Shown: positions 7,974 to 14,414, counted from the stretch's first letter. The stretch is DNA of 21,260 nt from Streptomyces sp. NRRL S-87 (GCF_000719335.1 NZ_JOGB01000086.1:1-21260); one strand, 5' to 3'. The notes: generated by a model not told the origin, from the sequence alone. A program made the numbers and translations.

Positions 7974-9431
7974 TCAGTCCTCGCGCAGGGCGCGGACGGC
8001 CTCCTCGACGCGCTTGCCGTAGTCGGCGTCGGCGGCGTGGAAGTGAGCCAGGTTCTTCTCGATGACGTCCTCGCGGGAGACCTGGGACAGGCCGCCGGCG
8101 ATGTTCGCCACCAGACGCTGCTTCTCGTCCTCGGACATCAGGCGGTAGAGCTCACCGGCCTGGAAGAAGTCGTCGTCCTTGGTGTGGGCCGGGGCGGCGT
8201 GGGTGCCGGTGTAGCCGGAGACCGCCAGCGGGGCGCCGAGCGCGTCGCCGGTCTCGGCCGGGCCCTGGTACGAGTTGGGCTCGTAGTTCTTGTCGTGGCG
8301 CGAGCCGTTGCGCAGCGCCATGGCGCCGTCGCGGCCGTAGTTCTGCGCCGTGGTGGCCTTGGGGGCGTTGACCGGCAGCAGGGTGTGGTTCACACCGAGG
8401 CGGTAGCGCTGGGCGTCCGCGTACGCGAACAGGCGGCCCTGGAGCATCTTGTCCGGCGAGGCGGTGATGCCCGGGACGAAGTTGTTCGGGGAGAAGGCGG
8501 ACTGCTCGACCTCGGCGAAGACGTTCTCCGGGTTGCGGTCGAGGACCAGGCGACCCACGCGCTGCAGCGGGTAGTCGGCGTGCGGCCACACCTTGGTGAG
8601 GTCGAACGGGTTGAAGCGGTAGTCCGCGGCCTCGGCGGCCGGCATGATCTGGACGTAGAGGGTCCAGGACGGGTTCACGCCGCGCTCGATGGCCTGGAGC
8701 AGGTCGGTCTGGTGCGAGTTCGCGTCGCTGCCGACGACCTCGGCGGCCTGCTCGGAGGACAGGCAGCGGATGCCCTGGTTCGTCTTGAAGTGGTACTTGA
8801 CGAAGAAGGCCTCGCCCTGGGCGTTGGTCCACTGGTAGGTGTGGGAGCCGTAGCCGTTCATGTGGCGGTAGGAGGCCGGTATGCCGCGGTCACCCATCAG
8901 CCAGGTGATCTGGTGCGTCGCCTCGGGGGCGTGCGCCCAGAAGTCCCAGACGTTGTCCGGCTCCTGCTTGCCCGTGAAGGGGTCGCGCTTCTGGGAGTGG
9001 ATGAAGTCGGGGAACTTGATCGGGTCCTTGATGAAGAACACCGGGGTGTTGTTGCCGACGAGGTCGTAGTTGCCGTCCTCGGTGTAGAACTTCAGCGCGA
9101 AGCCGCGCGGGTCGCGGACGGCGTCCGCGCCACCGAGGGAGTCGGCGACGGTGGAGAAGCGCAGGAAGGTCTCGGTCTTCTTGCCGACCTCGGACAGGAA
9201 CTTCGCCGAGGTGTAGGCGGTGACGTCGTCGGTCACCTCGAAGTAGCCGTACGCGGCCGAGCCGCGGGCGTGCACGACGCGCTCCGGGATGCGCTCACGG
9301 TTGAAGCGGGCGAGCTTCTCGAGGAGCTGCTGGTCCTGGATGAGGAGCGGGCCACCGACGCCGGCGGTGGCGGAGTTCTGGTTGTCGGCGACCGGGGCGC
9401 CGGACTCGGTCGTAAGCACGCGCTTCGACAT
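7974..9431 (-). CDS. katA: Small-subunit heme catalase
   Basis: The 485-aa product is a clade-3-type monofunctional catalase, dismutating H2O2 to water and oxygen in the cytoplasm. The distal histidine is His54 in [16 protein letters not shown]. The active-site asparagine lies in [11 protein letters not shown] (127/128), and the proximal heme ligand is Tyr337 in [12 protein letters not shown]. The length is normal and there is no C-terminal flavodoxin-like domain. The ATG has GGAAGG 5 bp upstream. Its own promoter and two different operator types lie in the 95 bp upstream, and a terminator follows. Its placement between glyoxylate and urate genes suggests a role in removing H2O2 from urate oxidase. 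The gene symbol is used in the generic sense; Streptomyces has several catalases. Confidence 0.95.
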   Translation of the reverse strand: MSKRVLTTESGAPVADNQNSATAGVGGPLLIQDQQLLEKLARFNRERIPERVVHARGSAAYGYFEVTDDVTAYTSAKFLSEVGKKTETFLRFSTVADSLGGADAVRDPRGFALKFYTEDGNYDLVGNNTPVFFIKDPIKFPDFIHSQKRDPFTGKQEPDNVWDFWAHAPEATHQITWLMGDRGIPASYRHMNGYGSHTYQWTNAQGEAFFVKYHFKTNQGIRCLSSEQAAEVVGSDANSHQTDLLQAIERGVNPSWTLYVQIMPAAEAADYRFNPFDLTKVWPHADYPLQRVGRLVLDRNPENVFAEVEQSAFSPNNFVPGITASPDKMLQGRLFAYADAQRYRLGVNHTLLPVNAPKATTAQNYGRDGAMALRNGSRHDKNYEPNSYQGPAETGDALGAPLAVSGYTGTHAAPAHTKDDDFFQAGELYRLMSEDEKQRLVANIAGGLSQVSREDVIEKNLAHFHAADADYGKRVEEAVRALRED

Positions 9432-9458
9432 GGTGACCTTCCGTACGGGAGCTGCTGA

Positions 9459-9484
9459 CGGAAAGCGTCTTCCGCCATGCGGAT
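9459..9484. promoter_or_regulatory. katA operator (IclR/AllR-like) plus downstream half-site
   Basis: Read on the minus strand, ATCCGCATGGCGGAA (9484 to 9470) differs by one base from a perfect TTCCG-N5-CGGAA palindrome. It begins one base after the -10 box, the same offset as gcl site 1. After a 6-bp spacer a TTCCG half-site (9463 to 9459) falls exactly 21 bp downstream in phase, but its second arm is not conserved. Confidence 0.6.
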
Positions 9485-9485
9485 G

Positions 9486-9515
9486 AGCCTAATTTCCGGC
9501 TGAACGCAGCGTCAA
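9486..9515 (-). promoter_or_regulatory. katA promoter (-35 TTGACG, 18 bp, -10 TAGGCT)
   Basis: On the minus strand TTGACG (9515 to 9510) and TAGGCT (9491 to 9486) are 18 bp apart. Transcription should start near 9479, within the adjoining operator. The leader would be about 48 nt. Confidence 0.65.
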
Positions 9516-9526
9516 CAGTTTGTTGA
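9512..9526. promoter_or_regulatory. Palindrome TCAACA-N3-TGTTGA over the katA -35 box
   Basis: Two perfect 6-bp arms are separated by 3 bp, and four bases of one arm lie inside the -35 hexamer. The uraD promoter carries the same arms and spacing at the same position, within a 19-base stretch that differs at only two positions. A repressor bound here would block RNA polymerase. The regulator is unknown. Confidence 0.6.
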
Positions 9527-9544
9527 AGAAAGTTGAAGGGGTGA

Positions 9545-9605
9545 TCCGGACGGCGTCGGCGCTTGGGCGCGACAGGACAGGTTGTCAGCGCCGACGCCAT
9601 CCGGA
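9545..9605 (-). terminator. Long 19-bp hairpin, probable hyi-glxR terminator
   Basis: Arms 9545-9563 and 9587-9605 are complementary at 18 of 19 positions around a 23-base loop. The one mismatch would be a G-U pair in a minus-strand transcript but a C-A mismatch in a plus-strand one, so the structure favours leftward transcripts. It lies between the end of glxR and the katA promoter and would insulate the two. Confidence 0.6.
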
Positions 9606-9665
9606 AACTCAGTTCCCCGAAGGGATCGCACGTCCCCTCGCGGGGGCCCGGACCTGCTCGGAAGC

Positions 9666-9808
9666 GGTCTCGGACCCCGTGCGCGAGCCGGGTCCTCAGA
9701 CCCCGTGCGGGAGCCGGGTCCTCAGACCCCGTGCAGGAGCCGAGTGCTCAGCCCCCATGCAGGAGCCGGGTGCTCGGACCCCGTGCGGGAGCCGGCTGCT
9801 CAGACCTG
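9666..9808. repeat. Minisatellite of 25-26 bp units starting at the glxR stop codon
   Basis: Five units (starts 9666, 9691, 9717, 9743, 9769) match GGTCCTCAGACCCCGTGCGG plus GAGCCG. A partial sixth at 9795 contains the glxR stop codon (complement of 9800-9802) and its last two sense codons. On the glxR strand most units therefore repeat GTCTGA, the gene's own end. Confidence 0.8.
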
Positions 9809-10690
9809 GGCGCCCGAGAGGCGCTCGACGGCGCGCAGCAGGGCGGAGTGGTCCAGGCCGCCGTCGCCCTGGGCGCGCAGGGAGGCGACCAGCTGGGCGA
9901 CCACGGCGCCGACCGGGAGGGCCGCACCGACGTTGCGGGCGGCGTCGGTGACGATGCCCATGTCCTTGTGGTGCAGGTCGATCCGGAAACCGGGCTTGAA
10001 GTCGCGGTTCAGGAAGTTGTCCTTCTTGCGGGTCAGCACCGTGGAGCCGGCCAGACCGCCGTTGAGGACGTCCAGGGCGGCCTGGAGGTTCACGCCGGAC
10101 TTCTCGAGGAAGACGACGGCCTCGGCGCAGGCCTGGATGTTGACCGCGACGATGAGCTGGTTGGCGGCCTTCACCGTCTGGCCGGAGCCGTGCGGACCGC
10201 ACAGCACGATGACCTTGCCGAGCGCCTCGAGGATCGGGAGGGCCTCGTCGAAGTCGGCCTGCTCGCCACCCACCATGATCGACAGGACGGCCTCGATGGC
10301 GCCGGCCTCGCCGCCGGAGACGGGGGCGTCGATGACGCGGATGCCCTTCTCCTTGGCGTTCTTGGCCAGGTCGACGGAGGTCTGCGGGGTGATCGACGAC
10401 ATGTCGATGACCAGGGCGCCGGGCCTGGCGTTCTCCAGGATGCCCTCGGGGCCGTAGGAGATGGCCTCGACCTGCGGGGAGGCGGGCACCATCGTGATGA
10501 TCACGTCGGCGTCCTTGACGGCCTCGGCGATCGAGCCGGCCGCGGAGCCGCCGGCGGCCGCGAGGCGGTCCAGCTTGTCCTGCTCCAGGGTGAAGCCGGT
10601 GACCGAGTAGCCGGCCTTCAGGAGGTTCTCGGACATGGGGGAGCCCATGATGCCGAGGCCGATCCACGCGATCTTGGGGAGGTTGCTCAT
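9800..10690 (-). CDS. glxR: 2-hydroxy-3-oxopropionate (tartronate semialdehyde) reductase
   Basis: The 296-aa product belongs to the beta-hydroxyacid dehydrogenase family and should reduce tartronate semialdehyde to D-glycerate with NAD(P)H. The N-terminal Rossmann motif is IGLGIMG (Gly11, Gly13, Gly16). The substrate-binding DAPVSGG segment is at 121-127, and the catalytic lysine is Lys174 in GQTVKAANQ with Asn177 beside it. The length equals E. coli GlxR/GarR. GAAGGA lies 9 bp before the ATG. It is 111 bp downstream of hyi on the same strand with no promoter that I can see in between, so the two are probably cotranscribed from the hyi promoter. A TTCGTACGAA palindrome at 10714-10723 sits in that gap. 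Family members for other 3-hydroxyacids look similar; the gcl/hyi context decides the call. Confidence 0.93.
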   Translation of the reverse strand: MSNLPKIAWIGLGIMGSPMSENLLKAGYSVTGFTLEQDKLDRLAAAGGSAAGSIAEAVKDADVIITMVPASPQVEAISYGPEGILENARPGALVIDMSSITPQTSVDLAKNAKEKGIRVIDAPVSGGEAGAIEAVLSIMVGGEQADFDEALPILEALGKVIVLCGPHGSGQTVKAANQLIVAVNIQACAEAVVFLEKSGVNLQAALDVLNGGLAGSTVLTRKKDNFLNRDFKPGFRIDLHHKDMGIVTDAARNVGAALPVGAVVAQLVASLRAQGDGGLDHSALLRAVERLSGAQV

Positions 10691-10801
10691 GACGAGGGTT
10701 CCTTCTCTAAAGCTTCGTACGAAAAGTTCGGGGGGCGCCCGGTCGTTCGTCCGGACTTTCCGGCCCGGGTGGGGCCGGTGGCCCGTGCCGCTGCGTGGCC
10801 G

Positions 10802-11635
10802 CTACCGGGCCGCGCGGGCCTCGGCGGGCAGCCAGGCGAAGGACGCGGCGGCGTCGGCGGCCTTGTACTCCAGGCCCACGTAGCCGTCGTAGCCGGCCTT
10901 CCGGAGCTGGTCGAGGAGGTCCTCGAGGGGCAGCTCGCCGGTGCCCGGGGCACCGCGGCCCGGCTTGTCCGCGATCTGGACGTGCCCGGTCTTGGCGGCG
11001 TACTTTTCGATGACCTCGGAGAGGTCCTCGTCGTTCATCGCCAGGTGGTACAGGTCGAGCAGGAACTTGGCGTTCCCCAGGCCCGTGGCCGCGTTCACCT
11101 TGTCCACGACCTCGATCGCGGACGGCGCGCTCACCAGCGGGTAGAGCGGCGACTCGGGCTTGTTGAGGGTCTCGATCAGGAGGATCGCACCCACCCGGTC
11201 GGCGGCGCGGGCCGCGACGACCAGGTTCTCCAGGGCGAGTTCGTCCTGGACGGCCGGGTCCACACCCTCCACGCGGTTGCCGTAGAGCGCGTTCAGCGCC
11301 TTGCAGCCCACCGAGGCCGCGAAGTCCGCGGCGACGTCGATGTTGGCGCGGAAGCGCTCGGACTCCTCGCCGGGTACGGACAGCGCGCCGCGGTCGGGGC
11401 CGGGCAGCTGGCCCGCGTAGAAGTTCAGCCCCACCAGCTGGGTGCCCGCGTCCTCAAGAGCCTTCTTGAGGGCGTCGAGCTCGGCCTGGGCCGGCGTGGG
11501 GGTGTCGATCCAGGGCCACCACAGCTCGACCGCGGTGAAGCCGGCCGCGGCGGCAGCCGCAGGACGCTCCAGGAGCGGGAGTTCCGTGAAGAGGATCGAC
11601 AGGTTCACATCGAAGCGCTGGTCCGTGTATCCCAT
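10802..11635 (-). CDS. hyi: Hydroxypyruvate isomerase
   Basis: The 277-aa product is a TIM-barrel sugar-phosphate-isomerase-type protein of the Hyi family, interconverting hydroxypyruvate and tartronate semialdehyde. Metal and catalytic residues are visible in the expected order: the first glutamate in LLIETLNKPESP, Asp/His in FLLDLYHLAMNDED, Gln in HVQIADKPGRGAPGTGE, and the last glutamate in GLEYKA. I choose the ATG at 11635, which gives MGYTDQRFDVNLSILF, the usual start. Its AAGGAG ribosome site is 12 bp upstream, rather far, and that site shares bases with operator 11652-11666, so a bound regulator would cover it. The frame is open up to 11716, but that lies in the promoter. First gene of the hyi-glxR pair. 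Confidence 0.93.
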   Translation of the reverse strand: MGYTDQRFDVNLSILFTELPLLERPAAAAAAGFTAVELWWPWIDTPTPAQAELDALKKALEDAGTQLVGLNFYAGQLPGPDRGALSVPGEESERFRANIDVAADFAASVGCKALNALYGNRVEGVDPAVQDELALENLVVAARAADRVGAILLIETLNKPESPLYPLVSAPSAIEVVDKVNAATGLGNAKFLLDLYHLAMNDEDLSEVIEKYAAKTGHVQIADKPGRGAPGTGELPLEDLLDQLRKAGYDGYVGLEYKAADAAASFAWLPAEARAAR

Positions 11636-11651
11636 GAGGGGTCGGCGCTCC

Positions 11652-11687
11652 TTCCGTATTGCGGAAGTTACTTTCTGCTTGATGGAA
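11652..11687. promoter_or_regulatory. Tandem operator pair of hyi-glxR (IclR/AllR-like)
   Basis: On the minus strand TTCCATCAAGCAGAA (11687 to 11673) is followed after 6 bp by the perfect palindrome TTCCGCAATACGGAA (11666 to 11652). Spacing (21 bp), order (weak site first) and even the junction, CAGAA-N3-AAC-TTCCG, match gcl. The first site touches the -10 box and the second runs into the hyi ribosome-binding site. Confidence 0.65.
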
Positions 11688-11716
11688 GGTTGCATGGGCT
11701 GCGGGGCTGATGTCAA
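11687..11716 (-). promoter_or_regulatory. hyi promoter (-35 TTGACA, 18 bp, -10 CAACCT)
   Basis: On the minus strand TTGACA (11716 to 11711) is a perfect -35 hexamer. The -10 hexamer CAACCT (11692 to 11687), 18 bp on, is weak. The 18-bp spacer and position relative to the operators agree with gcl and katA. Confidence 0.5.
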
Positions 11717-11748
11717 GTGGGCGCTGCCGGTTTTCGCGTACCTCGGGG

Positions 11749-11754
11749 TAGCTT
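11749..11754 (+). promoter_or_regulatory. -10 box for a leaderless transcript
   Basis: TAGCTT ends 6 bp before the GTG at 11761, so transcription would start at or next to the first codon. There is no ribosome-binding site upstream of that GTG. I see no convincing -35 box. Leaderless genes of this form are common in actinobacteria. Confidence 0.5.
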
Positions 11755-11760
11755 GACCGC

Positions 11761-12012
11761 GTGCGATTGAGAGTGGAGTTCACGACCGAGCCCTTCGACC
11801 TCGACGAGGCCCCGGCCCACGCCGTGGCGGCCCGCGGCGTCATCCAGAAGGCGCAACTGGACGCGGTGGACGTCGGTCCCTTCGGCAACACCGCCGAGGG
11901 TGAGGCCGGCGAGGTGCTGGCGGCCGTCACCGCGCTGCTGCGCGACTCGCTGGAGGCCGGGGCCACCCGGGTGTCGCTCCAGGTGAACGTGATCGGAGAG
12001 GGCGACTCATGA
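11761..12012 (+). CDS. Small thiamine-binding-like protein (MTH1187/YkoF type, tentative)
   Basis: The 83-aa product has a beta-alpha-beta pattern ending in FGNTAEGEAGEVLAAV...GATRVSLQVNV. This resembles the small ferredoxin-like MTH1187 family, whose members bind thiamine-type ligands (there the motif is roughly GT-x-EG and a final RV strand). The start is a GTG that appears to be leaderless. It overlaps the next gene by 4 bp (ATGA), which suggests coupled translation. A small ligand-binding protein coupled to an HTH protein could act as its sensor partner. That is inference; the family assignment itself is from motif memory and only moderately safe. It diverges from hyi across a 125-bp region. 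Confidence 0.6.
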   Translation: MRLRVEFTTEPFDLDEAPAHAVAARGVIQKAQLDAVDVGPFGNTAEGEAGEVLAAVTALLRDSLEAGATRVSLQVNVIGEGDS

Positions 12013-12392
12013 CCGAGCCCCGCGACCACCCGTTCGTCACCGCGGTCAAGCCGCTGGTCGACGCCATGGGCGGCGAGCTGATGGATCCGGCCCGGGCGGC
12101 GCCCGACGACGTCGTGCTGGCCTGGGAGGGCGAGGACGTGGTCGCCGTGCGCCTGCCTCAGCTGTCGGAGTCCCTGGACCACATCCTGGCGGCCCTCGAG
12201 CGGCGCCACGGGATGCCGCTCGCCGAGCTGGACCGCAAGACCAAGCAGGACGTGGTGCGCATACTGGAGGCGCGAGGCGCCTTCTCGGTGCGGCACGGGG
12301 TCGAAACGGTCGCGGGTGCGCTCGGCGTCAGCCGCTTCACGGTCTACAACTACCTGAACCGCGAGAACCCCAACAAGAACACCCGCGGGTGA
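12009..12392 (+). CDS. YheO/DauR-type HTH transcriptional regulator lacking a full PAS domain
   Basis: The 127-aa product ends in a clear helix-turn-helix of the YheO/DauR class (Pfam HTH_22): KTKQDVVRILEARGAF, then VETVAGALGVSRFTVYNYLNRE, residues about 77-119. Full-length members carry an N-terminal PAS-like domain and are near 220 aa or longer. Here only about 75 residues precede the HTH, with VVLAWEGEDVVAVRLPQLSESLDHIL the conserved-looking part. The ATG overlaps the stop of the preceding gene by 4 bp, and GGAGAGGG lies 6 bp upstream. A strong terminator follows, so this pair is its own operon. Its place between the glyoxylate and urate genes makes it a candidate regulator of either, perhaps through the TCAACA-N3-TGTTGA site next door. 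Confidence 0.8.
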   Translation: MTEPRDHPFVTAVKPLVDAMGGELMDPARAAPDDVVLAWEGEDVVAVRLPQLSESLDHILAALERRHGMPLAELDRKTKQDVVRILEARGAFSVRHGVETVAGALGVSRFTVYNYLNRENPNKNTRG

Positions 12393-12415
12393 GGGTCCCC
12401 TCACCCCGCGTCATG

Positions 12416-12446
12416 AGCCGCCGCCCGAAAGAACCGGGCGGCGGCT
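12416..12446 (+). terminator. Intrinsic terminator after the HTH regulator
   Basis: AGCCGCCGCCCG (12416-12427) pairs perfectly with 12435-12446 around a 7-base AAAGAAC loop and runs into a TTTT tract. It lies 24 bp after the stop codon. Confidence 0.9.
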
Positions 12447-12463
12447 TTTGTGTACCCGAAATT

Positions 12464-12478
12464 TCAACAAAGTGTTGA
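12464..12478. promoter_or_regulatory. Palindrome TCAACA-N3-TGTTGA over the uraD -35 box
   Basis: TCAACAAAGTGTTGA has perfect 6-bp arms; its last four bases lie in the -35 hexamer. Together with its flanks it matches the katA site at 17 of 19 positions. The TTCCG-N5-CGGAA motif is absent here, so the urate operon seems to answer to this second regulator alone. Confidence 0.6.
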
Positions 12479-12504
12479 CGCGGTGTTGCGGAGGGCGTTA
12501 GCTA
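12475..12504 (+). promoter_or_regulatory. uraD-uraH-urate oxidase promoter (-35 TTGACG, 18 bp, -10 TAGCTA)
   Basis: TTGACG at 12475-12480 and TAGCTA at 12499-12504 are 18 bp apart, the same spacer as katA, gcl and hyi. The leader before the uraD GTG would be about 35 nt. Confidence 0.7.
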
Positions 12505-12544
12505 TGCGCAGCCCGTCAAAGCACATGGCCACGGAGGCTGACCC

Positions 12545-13051
12545 GTGACTTCGAGTACCACACCGGGCCTCGCCCGGTTCAACACCTTGGTGGACGCCGC
12601 GGCCCAGGCCGAGCTCCACGAGGTGTGCGCCAGCTCGGCTTGGGTGAGCAAGCTGCTCGCCCAGCGCCCCTACGCCAGCGCGGACGCCCTGTTCGCCGCG
12701 AGCGACGCCGCCATGGCGGAGCTCACCGCGACGGACCTGGAGGAAGCGATGGCGGGCCACCCGCCGATCGGCCGCCCGAAGCCGGGTGACCCGACCTCCG
12801 CGCGCGAGCAGCGCGGCATGGCCGGCGCCTCCGAGGAGCTCAAGGCAGAGCTGCTCGAACTGAACCTGGCCTACCAGGACAAGTTCGGCCACGTCTTCCT
12901 GATCTGCGCCACCGGTGCGACCGGTGAGCAGATGCGGGACGCGGTCAAGGTCCGGATCGAGAACACGGCCGAGGTCGAGCGGGAGATCGCCCGCGGCGAA
13001 CTCGTCAAGATCAACCGGATCCGTCTGACCCGCCTCGTAGAAGGAGAGTGA
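12545..13051 (+). CDS. uraD: OHCU decarboxylase
   Basis: The 168-aa product decarboxylates 2-oxo-4-hydroxy-4-carboxy-5-ureidoimidazoline to S-allantoin, the last step of urate breakdown to allantoin. The catalytic histidine is His72 in AGHPPIG. The conserved Ser85, Glu88 and Gln89 lie in TSAREQRGM, and the C-terminal VRIENTAEVEREIARGELVKINRIRL helix region is typical. The length is normal. The GTG start has GGAGG 7 bp upstream. First gene of a tight three-gene operon: the uraH ATG follows the stop codon by 2 bp. The operon has its own promoter with the palindrome shared with katA. Confidence 0.95.
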   Translation: MTSSTTPGLARFNTLVDAAAQAELHEVCASSAWVSKLLAQRPYASADALFAASDAAMAELTATDLEEAMAGHPPIGRPKPGDPTSAREQRGMAGASEELKAELLELNLAYQDKFGHVFLICATGATGEQMRDAVKVRIENTAEVEREIARGELVKINRIRLTRLVEGE

Positions 13052-13053
13052 GC

Positions 13054-13446
13054 ATGAGCACCGACACCACGGCTTCGGTGTCCACGCACATCCTGGACAC
13101 CAGCATCGGCCGCCCCGCGGAGGGCGTCGCCATCTCCCTGTCGGCCCGCAGCGGCCTCGGCGCGGAGTGGACGGCCCTCGGTGGCTCCGCCACGGACGCG
13201 GACGGCCGCTGCAAGGACCTCCCGGCTCTGCCGGAGGGCACCACCCACGTACGCCTCGACTTCGAGACCGAGACGTACTTCGCCAAGAAGCAAGCCGCCG
13301 AGGCGCAGCAGGACGCCCCCCGCGTAAGGGACAGCGGTACGTTTTTCCCCGAGGTCGCGATCACTTTCGCCGTGAACCCGGGCGAGCACTACCACGTACC
13401 GCTGCTGCTCAACCCGTTCGGCTACTCCGTTTACCGAGGGAGCTAG
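13054..13446 (+). CDS. uraH: 5-hydroxyisourate hydrolase (transthyretin-like)
   Basis: The 130-aa product hydrolyses 5-hydroxyisourate to OHCU. It starts with the family's STHILDTSIGRPAEGV strand, containing catalytic His12. It ends exactly in the diagnostic tetrapeptide YRGS, with HYHVPLLLNPFGYSV before it. I choose the ATG at 13054 because AAGGAG lies 7 bp upstream; a GTG at 13048 would overlap the uraD stop codon and sit inside that ribosome site. A hydrophilic stretch of about 10 residues (KKQAAEAQQDAPRVRD) sits before the FFPEV strand. The next gene starts 6 bp after its stop. Cytoplasmic, presumably a tetramer like its relatives. Confidence 0.95.
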   Translation: MSTDTTASVSTHILDTSIGRPAEGVAISLSARSGLGAEWTALGGSATDADGRCKDLPALPEGTTHVRLDFETETYFAKKQAAEAQQDAPRVRDSGTFFPEVAITFAVNPGEHYHVPLLLNPFGYSVYRGS

Positions 13447-13452
13447 CAGACC

Positions 13453-14376
13453 ATGCCCACGATTCTCGGCCAGAACCAGTACGGCAAAGCAGAGAACCGC
13501 GTCGTCAAGATCACGCGGGACGGCGACACGCACCACATCAAGGACCTGAACGTATCGGTCGCCCTCTCCGGCGACATGGACGACGTCCACTACTCCGGCT
13601 CGAACGCCAACGTCCTGCCGACGGACACCACCAAGAACACGGTGTACGCGTTCGCCAAGGAGTACGGCATCGAGTCCGCCGAGCAGTTCGGCATCCACCT
13701 GGCCCGCTGGTTCGTCAACAGCCAGGAGCCGATCCACCGGGCGCGCATCCGCATCGAGGAGTACGCCTGGGAGCGGATCGCGACCTCGGACGCGAACTCC
13801 AAGTTCATCGGCGCCGACGAGGTGAAGCACTCCTTCGTCCGCAAGGGCCAGGAGACCCGCGTCACCCAGATCACGTACGACGGCCAGAACTGGGAGGTCA
13901 TCTCCGGCCTCAAGGACCTGATCGTCATGAACTCCACCAACTCGGAGTTCTGGGGCTACGTGAAGGACAAGTACACGACCCTGCAGGAGGCGTACGACCG
14001 CATCCTGGCCACCCAGGTGTCGGGTCGCTGGCGCTTCAACTGGACCGACGACGAGCAGCGCATGCCGAACTGGGAGAAGTCCTACGAGGCGACCCGCAAG
14101 CACATGCTCGAGGCCTTCGCCGAGACCTACTCCCTCTCGCTGCAGCAGACGCTGTACCAGATGGGCTCGCGCATCATCAACCACCGTTCGGAGATCGACG
14201 AGGTCCGCTTCTCGCTCCCGAACAAGCACCACTTCCTGGTCGACCTCGAGCCCTTCGGCCTCAAGAACGACAACGAGGTGTACTTCGCCGCGGACCGCCC
14301 CTACGGTCTCATCGAGGCGACGATCCTCCGCGACGGCGCCGACGCGCGCATCCCGGTGGACATGACCAACCTCTGA
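13453..14376 (+). CDS. Urate oxidase (factor-independent uricase)
   Basis: The 307-aa cofactor-free enzyme oxidises urate with O2 to 5-hydroxyisourate and H2O2. Residues of the active site known from the Aspergillus flavus enzyme are in place: the lysine in QYGKAENRVVK (Lys12), Thr57-Asp58 in PTDTTKN with the same numbers, and Asn257/His259 in NKHHFLVD. The two tunnelling-fold repeats are complete. GAGGGAG lies 10 bp before the ATG, within the end of uraH. The H2O2 it makes explains the coregulated catalase. The last sense codons and the stop are duplicated downstream as a 12-bp tandem repeat. Gene names vary (uaZ, uox, pucL); none is assigned here. Confidence 0.97.
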   Translation: MPTILGQNQYGKAENRVVKITRDGDTHHIKDLNVSVALSGDMDDVHYSGSNANVLPTDTTKNTVYAFAKEYGIESAEQFGIHLARWFVNSQEPIHRARIRIEEYAWERIATSDANSKFIGADEVKHSFVRKGQETRVTQITYDGQNWEVISGLKDLIVMNSTNSEFWGYVKDKYTTLQEAYDRILATQVSGRWRFNWTDDEQRMPNWEKSYEATRKHMLEAFAETYSLSLQQTLYQMGSRIINHRSEIDEVRFSLPNKHHFLVDLEPFGLKNDNEVYFAADRPYGLIEATILRDGADARIPVDMTNL

Positions 14377-14414
14377 CGCAACCTCTGAGGCAACCTCTGA
14401 GGCAACCTCTGACG
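14367..14414 (+). repeat. Four 12-bp units repeating the urate-oxidase stop codon
   Basis: CAACCTCTGACG or CAACCTCTGAGG occurs four times in a row, starting at 14367, 14379, 14391 and 14403. Because 12 is a multiple of three, each unit repeats Asn-Leu-stop in frame, giving four in-frame TGA codons 12 bases apart. I see no clear terminator or promoter in the remaining 190 bp before the deaminase gene. Confidence 0.85.

Noticed and set aside
9666..9808. CRISPR-like array
   Set aside because: Units are contiguous with no spacers and no cas genes are present. The same holds for the other arrays in the window.
11652..11672. GlnR box (GTAAC element) upstream of hyi
   Set aside because: Only one GTAAC element is present. 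The matching GAAAC-type half at the required spacing is missing, and the TTCCG-N5-CGGAA palindrome explains the sequence better.
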